A DNA stretch of 64,000 nucleotides from the NCBI RefSeq assembly GCF_002727065.1, contig NZ_PDVP01000019.1:1-64000 (forward strand). The letters are read 5' to 3'. Below, in pieces: positions 51,357 to 60,370 of this stretch. The number at the start of each line of letters is the position of its first letter. Position 1 is the stretch's first letter. A model generated the notes under the pieces. The model was not told where the DNA came from. It was given only the letters and a program-made list of their open reading frames with translations, and ran no database searches. Origin of the DNA: Zhengella mangrovi. GTDB taxonomy: Bacteria > Pseudomonadota > Alphaproteobacteria > Rhizobiales > Rhizobiaceae. The position numbers were made by a program, and so were the translations under genes.

Positions 51357-52708
51357 GCCAATCCCTTGCCGACCTGGTTGCCGCGCTGGGGCGCAACATC
51401 GAGAGCCTGATCGGCTCGATCGATCCGCTCTGGTCCGGCATCCAGGTGGCAATCGCGGCCTGGGTCTTCCTGGTGGCCTGGCTGGTCTCGCTGCGCGTGG
51501 AGCCGGCGCTGGAAGAACGGGCGCGGCGCATCAAGGGGCATCCGGGGCTGCTTCGCATGGTGGTCGCGTTCCTGCGGCGCAGCGAGTGGGTCCTGTTCAT
51601 CGCCGCCATGGCGGTCACGCTTTCGATCATGCGGGCCGTCACGTGGCCGAGCCGCTCCTGGCTGATTTCGCTCATTCTTTCGCTGGCGACGCTCTGGCTC
51701 GTCATCTCGGTGCTGTCGCGCGTGATCCGCAACCGGACCTTCGCCCGGACGGTTGCCTATGCCGGCTGGATCTGGGCGGCCATCCTCGTCCTCGGGGTCT
51801 CGACACAGGTCCACGACCTGCTGGACAGCCTGGCGCTGACGATCGGCTCGGCCCGCATATCGCTCTGGTTCGCGATGCAGTCGCTGTTTGCGCTGGGGAT
51901 CACGCTCTGGCTGGCGACGGGCATCGGCAATTTTCTCGACCAGCGTCTGCAGCGCAGCGACGACCTGACGCCGTCACTGCGGGTGCTTCTGGGCAAGGTC
52001 GTCAAGATTGCCCTGGTGCTCCTGGCGAGTGCTGTCGCGCTGTCCTCGCTCGGCATCGACCTGACGGCGCTGACCGTCTTTTCCGGCGCCGTCGGCGTGG
52101 GGCTCGGCTTTGGCCTGCAGAAGGTGGTGTCGAATTTCATCAGCGGAATCATCATCCTGCTGGACCGGTCGATCAAGCCGGGCGACACGATATCGCTGGG
52201 CGAAACCTTCGGATGGATTCGCGAACTCAGGGCCCGCTTCGTCTCGGTGGTGACGCGTGACGGCAAGGAATACCTGATCCCCAACGAGGAGTTCATCACC
52301 AACCGGGTGGTCAACTGGTCGTTCACGGACCAGCTCGTACGCCTCGATGTCGACTTCGGGGTGTCCTATGATTCCGATCCGCACGAGGTGTCGCGGCTCG
52401 CCATCGAGGCCTGCAAGGGAGCGGCACCGCGCGTGCAGTCGCATCCTTCCCCGGTATGCTGGCTGATCGGTTTCGGCGACAGTTCGCTCGATTTCGTACT
52501 GCGGTTCTGGATCGCGGATCCGCAGGCGGGGCTGACGAACGTCCGCGGCGCGGTGATGATGGCGCTGTGGGACACGTTCAAGGCGAACGGCGTGGGCATC
52601 CCGTTCCCGCATCGCGAGATCATCATGCGCACGCCAGTCGAGGTCACGGGCATGGAGCCGGGTGAGCCGGCAACCGCCCGGCGGCGCACAACGAGGCAAA
52701 AGGACTGA
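51353..52708 (+). CDS. MscS-family mechanosensitive ion channel
   Basis: 451 residues. Five hydrophobic segments precede the pore helix VFSGAVGVGLGFGLQKVVSNFISGIIILLDRSIKPGD (about residues 243-279), followed by the MscS beta domain and alpha/beta cage (about 280-430). The extra N-terminal helices make it larger than E. coli MscS (286). It releases solutes on hypo-osmotic shock. The start is coupled to the upstream reductase; a YdcF gene follows after 8 bases. Confidence 0.92.
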   Translation: MSQSLADLVAALGRNIESLIGSIDPLWSGIQVAIAAWVFLVAWLVSLRVEPALEERARRIKGHPGLLRMVVAFLRRSEWVLFIAAMAVTLSIMRAVTWPSRSWLISLILSLATLWLVISVLSRVIRNRTFARTVAYAGWIWAAILVLGVSTQVHDLLDSLALTIGSARISLWFAMQSLFALGITLWLATGIGNFLDQRLQRSDDLTPSLRVLLGKVVKIALVLLASAVALSSLGIDLTALTVFSGAVGVGLGFGLQKVVSNFISGIIILLDRSIKPGDTISLGETFGWIRELRARFVSVVTRDGKEYLIPNEEFITNRVVNWSFTDQLVRLDVDFGVSYDSDPHEVSRLAIEACKGAAPRVQSHPSPVCWLIGFGDSSLDFVLRFWIADPQAGLTNVRGAVMMALWDTFKANGVGIPFPHREIIMRTPVEVTGMEPGEPATARRRTTRQKD

Positions 52709-52716
52709 CCCGCCCG

Positions 52717-53511
52717 ATGTTCTTCTACCTGTCGAAGATCCTGTGGTTCCTCATCCAGCCGGTCGGCCTGCTGTTCGTCTTCATGCTGCTGACCGGCTTT
52801 TCGGCGCTGCTCGACTGGAAGCGGATGACGGTGCTGCTGTCATCGGCCGGCCTTGTGCTGCTGGTCGTGTGCGCGTGGACCAATGTCGGGCAGATGCTCC
52901 TGAATCCGCTGGAAGAGCGCTTCCCGCGGCCCGATCCGGTGCCGGATACCGTCACGGGCGTCATTATCCTCGGCGGCGGCATGGCGGGGGCGGTCAATCT
53001 GGCGCGCGGCGGCCACGAGCTGGAAGACGCCGGCGACCGGTTCGTCGAGGGCGCGATCCTCGCGCGGCGCTATCCGCAGGCCCGTATCGTCATCTCGGGC
53101 GGCTCCGGGGCGCTGATCGGCGAAGGCGAGGGAGACGCGGCGAGCGGCGAACGGCTGATGACGGCCCTTGGCGTGAGCGAAGACCGGCTGCTGCTGGAAA
53201 ACCGCTCGCGCAACACCGACGAGAACGCCCGGTTCACCCGCGACCTCGTCAAGCCGGGGAGCGGTGAAACCTGGCTGCTCGTCACCTCGGCCTTCCACAT
53301 GCCCCGCGCGATGGCCCTGTTCCGCAAGGCGGGTTTCGACGTCGTGGCCTGGCCGGTGGACTACCGGACGCCCGGACCGCGCGGCCTCGCCTTTGCCCGC
53401 CGTTCGCCCACCGATGCTCTGGACGAGACGACACTTGGGCTTCGTGAGTGGATCGGACTCGCCGCCTACTACATGACCGGCCGGATACCTCAGCTGTTCC
53501 CGTCGCCCTGA
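52717..53511 (+). CDS. YdcF family (DUF218) membrane-anchored protein
   Basis: 264 residues with two N-terminal membrane helices and then the DUF218 domain (about 80-250): TGVIILGGGMAG, RIVISGGSGALIGEGEGDAA and LLVTSAFHMPRAMALFRKAGFDV are the usual motifs. Relatives such as E. coli ElyC/SanA affect envelope polysaccharide synthesis; a molecular role is not settled. The C-terminus overlaps the converging DUF3253 gene by 22 bases. Confidence 0.88.
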   Translation: MFFYLSKILWFLIQPVGLLFVFMLLTGFSALLDWKRMTVLLSSAGLVLLVVCAWTNVGQMLLNPLEERFPRPDPVPDTVTGVIILGGGMAGAVNLARGGHELEDAGDRFVEGAILARRYPQARIVISGGSGALIGEGEGDAASGERLMTALGVSEDRLLLENRSRNTDENARFTRDLVKPGSGETWLLVTSAFHMPRAMALFRKAGFDVVAWPVDYRTPGPRGLAFARRSPTDALDETTLGLREWIGLAAYYMTGRIPQLFPSP

Positions 53512-53774
53512 TCTCCCGGCAGGGTGATGCGATAGACGCCCTTGAAATTGTCGGGATCGACCGGCTTTCCCTTGCGCAGGATCACAATGTCGCCGCCGCG
53601 CGCCATGGTCACGGCAACGTCCCGGATCGGTTTCATCAGCCGCCTCCACTGCTTCTCGTCCGGTCCGGCGAGCGCGCGCGCGGCCTCGGACGGGCAGATC
53701 GACTTGCCCCGACCTCGGTCCCCTGCAAGCGAGAGAATGGTGTCGCGCAACTGTTGCCTGGTCGTCGTTGTCAT
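53490..53774 (-). CDS. DUF3253 family protein
   Basis: 94 residues from MTTTTRQQLRDTILSLAG. The pattern KSICPSEAARALAGPDEKQWRRLMKPIRDVAVTMARGGDIVILRKGKPVDPDNFKGVYRI is a winged-helix-like DUF3253 protein, here given in pieces of the family: CPSEAAR, WRRLM, RKGKPV. Function unknown. The 3' end overlaps the ydcF-like gene tail to tail by 22 bases. Confidence 0.85.
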   Translation of the reverse strand: MTTTTRQQLRDTILSLAGDRGRGKSICPSEAARALAGPDEKQWRRLMKPIRDVAVTMARGGDIVILRKGKPVDPDNFKGVYRITLPGDQGDGNS

Positions 53775-54127
53775 GTCCGCTCCTGGTATGGCGCTGGTCG
53801 CGCCGTCGGGCCCAGCGCCTAATGCATCGCGAGACGAATCGCCAGTCCCGCGGCGCAATCAGCGGGCAGGCCGGTCCGCAATTCGATCCCGGTGCCGCCG
53901 CGATCCCGCCACACGTGTTACAGATCTGTTAATTTCCGTGATCGAAGTTATGGCATTCGTTTCAACGCCTTAGATCGCTCTTTCCTGGGGCGGAAAACAG
54001 GACGGACATCTTTGCGCCTTTTTTGGCCTTGCATCGCGGGCCGCGGAGGCGTATCCGTCCGCTCCACGGATCGCGGATGCCACCTTGCAGGCAGCGATCA
54101 TAGGGGTAACAGCAAGACAGGATCATC
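53775..54127. other. Intergenic region with two short palindromes
   Basis: 353 bases with no supported gene. ACACGTGT (53911-53918) is followed one base later by the 10-base palindrome ACAGATCTGT (53920-53929), set in TTACAGATCTGTTA. These could be operators for the DUF3253 gene (leftward) or the 42-residue gene (rightward). A TTCGATCCC stretch at 53882-53890 recalls a tRNA T-loop but no cloverleaf forms. Confidence 0.5.
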
Positions 54128-54256
54128 ATGGACGAAACCGTTCAGAAAAGCTGCTGGGGCGTCACCGCCTGGGCAGTGGCAGCGTTTGCCGGCGTCATTC
54201 TGCTGGCTTGGCTGTTCAGTGGTGCGGAGACCGTTGCCGTCGTCGCGGCAAGCTGA
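54128..54256 (+). CDS. 42-residue single-pass membrane protein, unknown
   Basis: ATG 54128 to TGA 54254-54256, with AGGA five bases upstream of the ATG and a strong terminator 25 bases after the stop, so it looks like a complete monocistronic unit. The product is MDETVQKSCWGVTAWAVAAF followed by a hydrophobic helix (AGVILLAWLF) and a short tail ending VVAAS. Third codon positions are mostly G or C. No family recognised. The small size explains why it might be missed. Confidence 0.65.
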   Translation: MDETVQKSCWGVTAWAVAAFAGVILLAWLFSGAETVAVVAAS

Positions 54257-54280
54257 AACTCAGACAAACGGAATTCACGG

Positions 54281-54313
54281 AAAATGCCGGTGCTGAATGC
54301 GCCGGCATTTTTC
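54281..54313 (+). terminator. Intrinsic terminator after the 42-residue gene
   Basis: AAAATGCCGG (54281-54290) and CCGGCATTTT (54302-54311) pair perfectly around an 11-base loop, followed by TCG. The built-in A and T runs allow termination from either side; rightward it closes the small membrane protein gene. Confidence 0.85.
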
Positions 54314-54424
54314 GTTTCAATGTCGCCAATGGCGCAGCCGATGGCGGTTCCGGCCCTGAAAATACCGGCGCGTCACGGCAGCATCGCGCCAATGCCGGAA
54401 AGGCGACACGTTTGAGGGATGCTG

Positions 54425-55825
54425 ATGTTCCTGTCGGTTTTCGACCTGTTCAAGATCAGTCTCGGTCCGTCCAGTTCCCACACGATGGGGCCGATGAACG
54501 CTGCGGCCCGTTTCCTGGCGGATGTGCGTGACGGCGCCTGGCCGCGCCCGGCGGGTGTCACGGTCGAGCAACTGTCGGCCAGTCTCCACGGATCACTCGC
54601 CTTCACGGCCAAGGGCCATGCGACGGACCGCGCCGTCCTGCTGGGGCTGGACGGGCACATACCCGCGGAGATCGACCCCGACGAAGCCGACCGGGCCGTC
54701 GCGCGCATCGAGGCAGAACGCATGGTGCGGCCGGCCGGCCATCCGGCCTATCGCTTCGACCCGGCCCACGATCTCGTGATCGACCGCCAGACGGCGCTGC
54801 CCGGCCATGCGAACGGCATGGTGTTCAATGCGCATGACGGCGATGGCCGCGTCCTGCTTCGCCGGGTGTATTATTCGATCGGCGGCGGTTTCGTCGTGAC
54901 GGAGGACGAACTGAACACCGTCCACAGCGGTCCCGGTCCCGAAGGCGGGCCAGGCACGCCGTTTCCGTTTTCCTCGTCGGCGGAAATGCTGGCCATGGCG
55001 CGGGAAAGCGGGCTTTCGATTTCCGCCATGAAACGGGCCAACGAAGAGGCGCGGATGGACCGCGGATCGCTCGACGCCGGTCTCGACCGGGTCTGGAAAG
55101 CCATGGATTCCTGCATCGAGCGCGGCCTTTCGGCGACCGGTACGCTGCCGGGCGGGCTGAATGTCCGCCGCCGGGCCGCCGCGATGCATGCGCGGCTGTC
55201 GGACGAAAGCCGGTCCAACCGCTACAGCCCGACGGCTTCGAATGACTGGCTTTCCGTCTACGCGATGGCGGTCAACGAGGAAAATGCCGCCGGCGGCAAG
55301 GTGGTGACCGCGCCGACCAACGGGGCAGCCGGTGTGGTGCCCGCGGTGCTGAAATACGCCATGCGTTTCCACGAAACCATGGATGCGGCGGCGCGGCGCG
55401 AATTCCTGCTGACCGCGGCGGCGATTGGCGGCCTGATCAAGCACAACGCTTCGATCTCGGGCGCCGAGGTGGGATGCCAGGGAGAGGTGGGCTCGGCCTC
55501 GGCCATGGCTGCAGCCGGGCTTGCCGCGGTCATGGGCGGTACGCCGGAGCAGGTTGAGAACGCGGCGGAAATCGCGCTTGAACACCATCTCGGCATGACC
55601 TGCGACCCGGTGGCCGGCCTCGTGCAGGTGCCCTGTATCGAGCGCAACGCGCTCGGCGCGGTCAAGGCGATGACGGCGGCATCGCTTGCCCTCCACGGTG
55701 ACGGGCAACACTTCGTCTCGCTCGACGCCTGCATCCGCACCATGGCGGAGACTGGGCGTGACATGGACAGCCGGTACAAGGAAACCGCGCTCGGCGGTCT
55801 CGCCGTCAACGTCCCGGAGTGCTGA
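54425..55825 (+). CDS. sdaA: L-serine ammonia-lyase (iron-sulfur dependent)
   Basis: 466 residues from ATG 54425, favoured over ATG 54419 because GAGGG sits six bases before it. The N-terminal beta domain (about 1-155, with [14 protein letters not shown]) is fused to the alpha domain as in single-chain enzymes. Cys351, Cys393 and Cys404 ([23 protein letters not shown]) hold the [4Fe-4S] cluster that binds serine. It converts L-serine to pyruvate and ammonia. Preceded by the terminator of the upstream unit. Confidence 0.95.
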   Translation: MFLSVFDLFKISLGPSSSHTMGPMNAAARFLADVRDGAWPRPAGVTVEQLSASLHGSLAFTAKGHATDRAVLLGLDGHIPAEIDPDEADRAVARIEAERMVRPAGHPAYRFDPAHDLVIDRQTALPGHANGMVFNAHDGDGRVLLRRVYYSIGGGFVVTEDELNTVHSGPGPEGGPGTPFPFSSSAEMLAMARESGLSISAMKRANEEARMDRGSLDAGLDRVWKAMDSCIERGLSATGTLPGGLNVRRRAAAMHARLSDESRSNRYSPTASNDWLSVYAMAVNEENAAGGKVVTAPTNGAAGVVPAVLKYAMRFHETMDAAARREFLLTAAAIGGLIKHNASISGAEVGCQGEVGSASAMAAAGLAAVMGGTPEQVENAAEIALEHHLGMTCDPVAGLVQVPCIERNALGAVKAMTAASLALHGDGQHFVSLDACIRTMAETGRDMDSRYKETALGGLAVNVPEC

Positions 55826-55893
55826 CGCCCACCTGTGGAGAACATGTCAGCGAGTGCTTGAACGCGGGCAGGGGACCGATAGATAGTTGTCGC

Positions 55894-56325
55894 ATGGCCC
55901 TGCATCTCATCAAGCTGTCGGTTGGAACGGAAAGCGTCGACGATCTCGACGGCTGGATCCGCCACCGCCTTGCCCAGGCAAAGGCCTCCGGCCTTGGCGA
56001 AAAATACTGGCATACGACGCGCATGGTACCCCGCCGGCTCGAGGAGATCCTCGACGGCGGATCGATCTACTGGGTGATCAAGGGCGTCGTCCAGTGCCGC
56101 CAGCGCATCCGGGATATCGAGACGTTCCAGTCGGAAGACGGCGTGCAGCGATGCCGGATCGTCCTTGACCCGGTCCTGGTGCGGACGCGGCCGGTACCGA
56201 AGCGGCCCTTCCAGGGCTGGCGCTACCTGAAGCCCGCGGATGCTCCCGCCGACCTGTCGGGCAATGACGACGGAACCCTGCCGGCCGAACTGGAAATGGA
56301 ACTGTCGGAACTCGGCCTGCTCTAG
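55894..56325 (+). CDS. DUF1489 family protein
   Basis: 143 residues from [15 protein letters not shown]. The pattern [19 protein letters not shown] and [17 protein letters not shown], ending in [16 protein letters not shown], defines DUF1489, a family nearly restricted to alphaproteobacteria and with unknown function. The upstream in-frame region is not part of the family. Followed by a branched RNA-like structure (56325-56410) before mipZ. Confidence 0.88.
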   Translation: MALHLIKLSVGTESVDDLDGWIRHRLAQAKASGLGEKYWHTTRMVPRRLEEILDGGSIYWVIKGVVQCRQRIRDIETFQSEDGVQRCRIVLDPVLVRTRPVPKRPFQGWRYLKPADAPADLSGNDDGTLPAELEMELSELGLL

Positions 56326-56410
56326 GCGCAGCCGGCCGCGTCCGGCGCCCTGCAAACGGCGTGCATGAAACCATGCCCGTTTACCAAAGCTGCGCCTTTG
56401 CCGTCTTTCG
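56325..56410. other. Branched inverted-repeat element between the DUF1489 gene and mipZ
   Basis: The outer stem GGCGCA (56325-56330) / TGCGCC (56391-56396) encloses two hairpins: GCCGG (56331-56335) / CCGGC (56342-56346), and AAACGG (56354-56359) / CCGTTT (56377-56382) with an inner GCATG / CATGC closed by AAAC. TTTGCCGTCTTT follows. It could be an unusual terminator, a small RNA or a leader structure of mipZ. Confidence 0.45.
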
Positions 56411-56485
56411 CAGCGTCAACCCTTGCATTCGATACCCTTGCAGCGCAATCTTGAGCGGTGGGGTGTATGGGGCTGGGGAGCACGT

Positions 56486-57427
56486 ATGATGTTGATGTCG
56501 GGGTCCGGTGAACCACCGGCGAGGCCATCACGGGAAACAGCCCATGTGATCGTCTGCGGGAATGAAAAGGGCGGGTCGGGGAAATCCACGACCGCGGTTC
56601 ATCTCGCGATTGCGCTCCTGAAAATGGGGCACCGTGTCGCCACGGTCGATCTCGACGGGCGCCAGCTCTCCATGACCCGCTACCTGGAAAACCGCCGGCG
56701 GTGGGCGGCGGCCAGCGGCAACCAGCTGGAAATCCCGCAGCATTTCCACGTGCCGCCGGTGCGGCGCAATTCCGTGGGGGAAGCGGAGCGGTCCGAGTTC
56801 AAGGCGCTGATGGAAGGCCTGGCGGAGATCGAATACCGTCATGATTTCATCGTCATCGACACGCCCGGGTCCGACACCTATCTCAACCGGCTCGCCCACC
56901 GCATCTGCGATACGCTTGTCACGCCGCTCAATGACAGTCTCGTTGACTTCGACGTGCTGGCCCGCGTCGACGCGGTGTCGAACGAGGTCATCGAAATCTC
57001 GCAATATGCGGAGTCCGTTCGCGACGCACGGCGGGAACGGCGCAATGCCGACAATGCGATGCTGGACTGGGTGGTCGTTCGCAACCGCATGGCGTTCATC
57101 AATTCGCGCAACGAGACCAAGGTCGATGCGTGCCTGCGCAAGCTATCCGCGCAACTCGGCTTCCGGATCTCCGACGGCATTTCGGAGCGGGTCATTTTCC
57201 GCGAGTTCTTCCCCGTTGGCCTGACGGCCCTGGATGAACTGGAAGACCGGGTGCTGGGGACGCGGCCGACGCTGTCGCACCTGGCCGCGCGGCAGGAAAT
57301 CCGCCGTCTCGTGCAGACGCTGCGTCTGCCGATCGGCGAGGACGGGCGGCGGCGGGCTGACGTGCGCCGGCAGTTCATGGAAAAGGCCGACGTTCCGATC
57401 GCCTTGCCGGATATCTTCGCCGACTAG
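56486..57427 (+). CDS. mipZ: Division-plane positioning ATPase MipZ
   Basis: 313 residues from the ATG at 56486. A ParA-like P-loop with deviant Walker A (NEKGGSGKSTTAVHLA, about residues 26-41) and DGRQLSMTRYLENRR match MipZ of Caulobacter. The sequence IDTPGSDTYLNRLAH contains the D-T-P-G Walker B-like loop. MipZ forms a gradient from ParB at the poles and inhibits FtsZ, placing the septum at midcell. GGGGAG precedes the start. Confidence 0.95.
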   Translation: MMLMSGSGEPPARPSRETAHVIVCGNEKGGSGKSTTAVHLAIALLKMGHRVATVDLDGRQLSMTRYLENRRRWAAASGNQLEIPQHFHVPPVRRNSVGEAERSEFKALMEGLAEIEYRHDFIVIDTPGSDTYLNRLAHRICDTLVTPLNDSLVDFDVLARVDAVSNEVIEISQYAESVRDARRERRNADNAMLDWVVVRNRMAFINSRNETKVDACLRKLSAQLGFRISDGISERVIFREFFPVGLTALDELEDRVLGTRPTLSHLAARQEIRRLVQTLRLPIGEDGRRRADVRRQFMEKADVPIALPDIFAD

Positions 57428-57519
57428 GGGAATTCCGCTTTTCGCTTCATATTGCCCCAAGGCGCCATCCTGTTGGCGGAAGGTGATCCCGGACGCGCAA
57501 GCTGCCTTGGCAGCCCGCG

Positions 57520-57780
57520 TCAGCCTGCCTTGTAGGAATAGCGGACGGCGAGGCCGCCACGGGTGTCATGCACCGTGAGCCGGATGGCGACAGCCGGGCG
57601 GGACTGGCGCATGGCTCTGGCGCCGTGGCTGACGAGAAGCCCGACAAGATCGCGGGTGCGCAGGCGGCCGGCCTTGCGCTGGCTGGCAATGGCGTCGCGA
57701 GCGGTGCTCAGGACGCTTGCCGGACTTGCAACCGTTTCGGGCTTCTCGGGTGGCCGAGACACATGATCATGATGTGCCAT
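57520..57780 (-). CDS. Small basic hypothetical protein
   Basis: 86 residues from the ATG at 57780, with TGGAGAAGACG upstream. The product begins MAHHDHVSRPPEKPE and has a mixed helix/strand body (RTRDLVGLLVSHGARAM; VAIRLTVHDTRGGLAVRYSY). No signal peptide, membrane helix or recognised domain. It is downstream of the carboxypeptidase gene on the same strand, 98 bases away, so it may be cotranscribed. Confidence 0.55.
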   Translation of the reverse strand: MAHHDHVSRPPEKPETVASPASVLSTARDAIASQRKAGRLRTRDLVGLLVSHGARAMRQSRPAVAIRLTVHDTRGGLAVRYSYKAG

Positions 57781-57877
57781 TCGTCTTCTCCAGATTACGC
57801 GATACACAGCCCCGGAGACACAGGGGCGAAACTTGGCGGACAACCGGCAGGAGGCCGGGTGCCCGCGACTTTGGACG

Positions 57878-59158
57878 TTACTGCTCGGTGGCGTAGCAGT
57901 TGATGTTGCGGCGCTTGAGGGCCGAACAGGCCTTCCAGGCGGCGTCCTTGCCGGAAAACCCGCCGAAGCGCGCGCGGTAATAGAGCGTGCCGCCCTTCTC
58001 GAAGGTCGTGGTGAAACCCTCTGCGCTGGCCAGGACCGAACCGGACCGTCCCTTGACGCTCTGGAGGAATTCCACGGCTTCGTCACGCGAGGGCAGGGAC
58101 GCGACCTGGACAACCCAGCCATCGCGTGCCGGGATGGCGGCGGTGCGAACCGGATCGACCAGCGGGGTCGAGGAGGCGGCGACGACTTTCCTGGTCGAAG
58201 CCACCGTGACAGGGTTTCGCGAAGGAACCGGGACGTCGGTCTTGGGCAGGGCCTGCGCCGCGGCAACGCGGATGTTGGCGCTGCGCGACTTCGCGACAAG
58301 CTGGCCGCGGTCGCGTGTCGAGGCCTTTGGCAGGTAGGCGGCGATCAGCTTGCGCATCTGGGCATTGCGGCTGGCACCGGTGCGCCCGCCCATCACGACA
58401 GCGACGATGGAGCGCTTTCCCTTGCGTACCGAGGTGACGAGGTTGAAGCCCGATGCCCGGGTGTAGCCGGTCTTGATGCCATCGACGCCGCGAACCTTGC
58501 CGAGCAGGCGGTTGTGGTTGCGATAACGGCGCTTGCCGTAGGTGAAGACGCGGGTCGAGAAATAATCGTAATACTGCGGAAAGTGCTCGCGCAGGGCGAT
58601 GCCGAGGCGGGCCATGTCACGCGCGGTGACGACCTGGCGCGGGTTCGGCAGACCGTGCGGATTGCGGAACACCGAGCGGGACATGCCGAGCGACCGCGCC
58701 TTGGCGGTCATGATGCGCCCGAAACCTTCCTCCGAACCGCCGAAGTACTCGCCGAGCGCGGACGCGACATCATTGGCCGACTTGGTGACCAGCGCGAGGA
58801 TCGCCGCCTCGACAGTGATCGTCTGTCCCGCGCGGAGACCGAGCTTCGACGGAGGCCTGCCGGCGGCATAGGCCGACACCGGAATGCGGGTCGACTTGGT
58901 GATCTTGCCGCTCTTGAGCGCCTCGAAGACGATGTACAGCGTCATCATCTTGGTCAGCGACGCGGGATAGCGCAGCGAATCGGCATTGGATTCGTAGAGG
59001 GTCTTGCCGGTGTTGGCGTCGATGACGATGCCGGCATACTTCGACCGGGCATGGCCGGGGGCGGCGCTGGCCAGAAGGCTGGCAGCGGCCAGGCCGGCTA
59101 CGAGGGCAAGGGAGGATTTTCGGGCGAGGGAGGAAACGGATGCGAAGAAAGCACGCAA
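57878..59158 (-). CDS. dac: D-alanyl-D-alanine carboxypeptidase (class A PBP) with C-terminal SPOR domain
   Basis: 426 residues: signal peptide (to about residue 38, SAAPGHA), peptidase S11 domain (about 40-270) with the catalytic motifs S67-L-T-K70, S127-A-N129 and K229-T-G231, then a linker and a SPOR domain (about 347-426, GWVVQVASLPSRDEA) that binds glycan strands stripped of peptides at the septum. It trims the terminal D-Ala of peptidoglycan. The SPOR fusion, absent in E. coli DacA, targets it to division sites and occurs in rhizobia. Confidence 0.92.
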   Translation of the reverse strand: MRAFFASVSSLARKSSLALVAGLAAASLLASAAPGHARSKYAGIVIDANTGKTLYESNADSLRYPASLTKMMTLYIVFEALKSGKITKSTRIPVSAYAAGRPPSKLGLRAGQTITVEAAILALVTKSANDVASALGEYFGGSEEGFGRIMTAKARSLGMSRSVFRNPHGLPNPRQVVTARDMARLGIALREHFPQYYDYFSTRVFTYGKRRYRNHNRLLGKVRGVDGIKTGYTRASGFNLVTSVRKGKRSIVAVVMGGRTGASRNAQMRKLIAAYLPKASTRDRGQLVAKSRSANIRVAAAQALPKTDVPVPSRNPVTVASTRKVVAASSTPLVDPVRTAAIPARDGWVVQVASLPSRDEAVEFLQSVKGRSGSVLASAEGFTTTFEKGGTLYYRARFGGFSGKDAAWKACSALKRRNINCYATEQ

Positions 59159-59362
59159 GATTGCACCTGACTGGTTTGTGGGTTCCCTGTCTGAGACGGC
59201 CTCGGCCGCCCGAACGACGTGACGCCATTCTGATCCGTCAGCGTTACCAATCCGTTTATGGTAAGCAGTCCGTGAACGGGTTTAGTCGATTTTTCTTTTA
59301 TGTTGACTTAATCAATAATGGAAATGAATGGCGCCCTGCCTCCTTTGATTGCAGGAGACCGC

Positions 59363-59395
59363 TTGACATTTTGTGCAATGCACATCATTTTATAT
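59363..59395 (+). promoter_or_regulatory. Candidate phasin promoter with a central dyad
   Basis: TTGACA (59363-59368) is a perfect -35. The -10 is uncertain: TTATAT (59390-59395) lies 21 bases away and ATTTTA (59387-59392) 18 bases away. Between them TGTGCAATGCACA (59372-59384) is a 6+1+6 inverted repeat of the TGCA-rich kind bound by PhaR/AniA repressors of granule genes. The surrounding 100 bases are unusually AT-rich for this genome. Confidence 0.55.
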
Positions 59396-59437
59396 GCATC
59401 GCAACAACCGCATCCCACATAACGGAAGGCGTGCCCC

Positions 59438-59767
59438 ATGATGAAGAATTTCGAGGACATGAACACCGCGTCGAAGGAAATGATGGACAACGGACTGAAG
59501 TCCTTTGCCTCCGTTTCCAAGGCTTTCCAGGCGATCGCCACGGAATCCGCCGAATTCGCCAAGAAGTCCATGGAAATGGGCTCGGGCTATTTCGAGAAGC
59601 TGTCCGGCGTTAAGTCGATGGACAAGGCGATCGAGCTGCAGACCGAGTACTCCAAGACCGCCTACGAGGCCTTCGTGGCCCAGGCCACCAAGATGGGCGA
59701 TCTCTACGCCGACCTTGCGAAGGAAGCCTACAAGCCCTTCGAATCGGCCATGCCGAAGGCCAAGTAA
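59438..59767 (+). CDS. phaP: Phasin family protein (polyhydroxyalkanoate granule-associated)
   Basis: 109 residues, almost wholly amphipathic helix: MMKNFEDMNTASKEMMDNGL, then SVSKAFQAIATESAEFAKKS and LQTEYSKTAYEAFVAQATKMGDLYADLAKEAYKP, the Phasin_2 pattern. Phasins coat polyhydroxybutyrate granules and set their number and size. A second ATG one codon in is an equal start. Monocistronic, bounded by the terminator at 59799, with a probable PhaR operator upstream. No PHB synthase gene is in the window. Confidence 0.9.
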   Translation: MMKNFEDMNTASKEMMDNGLKSFASVSKAFQAIATESAEFAKKSMEMGSGYFEKLSGVKSMDKAIELQTEYSKTAYEAFVAQATKMGDLYADLAKEAYKPFESAMPKAK

Positions 59768-59798
59768 GCGGCATCATCTACGTCCGACACCTGTTCAG

Positions 59799-59832
59799 AC
59801 GGCCCCGTCGCGCGGAGCGGCGGGGCCGTTTG
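59799..59832 (+). terminator. Intrinsic terminator after phaP
   Basis: ACGGCCCCG (59799-59807) pairs with CGGGGCCGT (59821-59829), followed by TTGCTTTG. The 13-base loop can itself fold in part. It ends the phasin transcript 31 bases after the stop. Confidence 0.8.
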
Positions 59833-60033
59833 CTTTGCTGACGCGAAAATCGCTGGTGATTGTGACCGGCCCGACGCGCAAATGTTCACGGTGGGCCTGC
59901 CGGTGGCCCTTGCAAGGTGCCGGGCAGGCCTTACAATCCGGTTCGGGAAAACTACATGACAGTCATGTGGCAAGACAGAAAGAGCCGGGCCCGAAAGGTT
60001 ATGATGAGGATATCGGAAAGGCACTCGGTCACG

Positions 60034-60363
60034 ATGCAATCGGAAGACGGCGAGGGTGGCGGTCCGGGCAAGGGCACTTCCGTCATCACGCGCACCAAGC
60101 CGAAGACGAAGAAACCCAGTCTGTACCGCGTTTTGCTGCTCAACGACGATTACACGCCCATGGAGTTCGTCATCCACGTGCTGGAGCGATTTTTCTTCAA
60201 GGATCGCGAAAGCGCCACACGGATCATGCTCCATGTTCACAATCACGGTGTGGGCGAATGTGGCGTCTACACCTACGAGGTGGCGGAGACCAAGGTCAGT
60301 CAAGTGATGGACTTCGCCCGCCAGCACCAGCATCCATTGCAATGCGTAATGGAGAAAAAGTGA
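60034..60363 (+). CDS. clpS: ATP-dependent Clp protease adaptor ClpS
   Basis: 109 residues if begun at MQSEDGEGG (60034); an ATG at 60001 would add 11 basic residues and is also possible. The core has [30 protein letters not shown] and [20 protein letters not shown]. The conserved N-D-D-Y-T-P and His residues form the pocket for N-degron side chains. ClpS hands N-end-rule substrates to ClpAP. The clpA ATG follows seven bases after the stop. Confidence 0.95.
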   Translation: MQSEDGEGGGPGKGTSVITRTKPKTKKPSLYRVLLLNDDYTPMEFVIHVLERFFFKDRESATRIMLHVHNHGVGECGVYTYEVAETKVSQVMDFARQHQHPLQCVMEKK

Positions 60364-60370
60364 GGTTTTC

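Noticed and set aside
53840..53915. tRNA-like stretch with TTCGATCCC and a following CGCCA
   Set aside because: No 7-bp acceptor stem, D arm or anticodon arm can be formed around it.
59305..59317. FNR/FixK-like site TTGACTTAATCAA upstream of phaP
   Set aside because: The half sites are separated by three instead of four bases and one half is imperfect, so it does not fit the TTGAT-N4-ATCAA rule.
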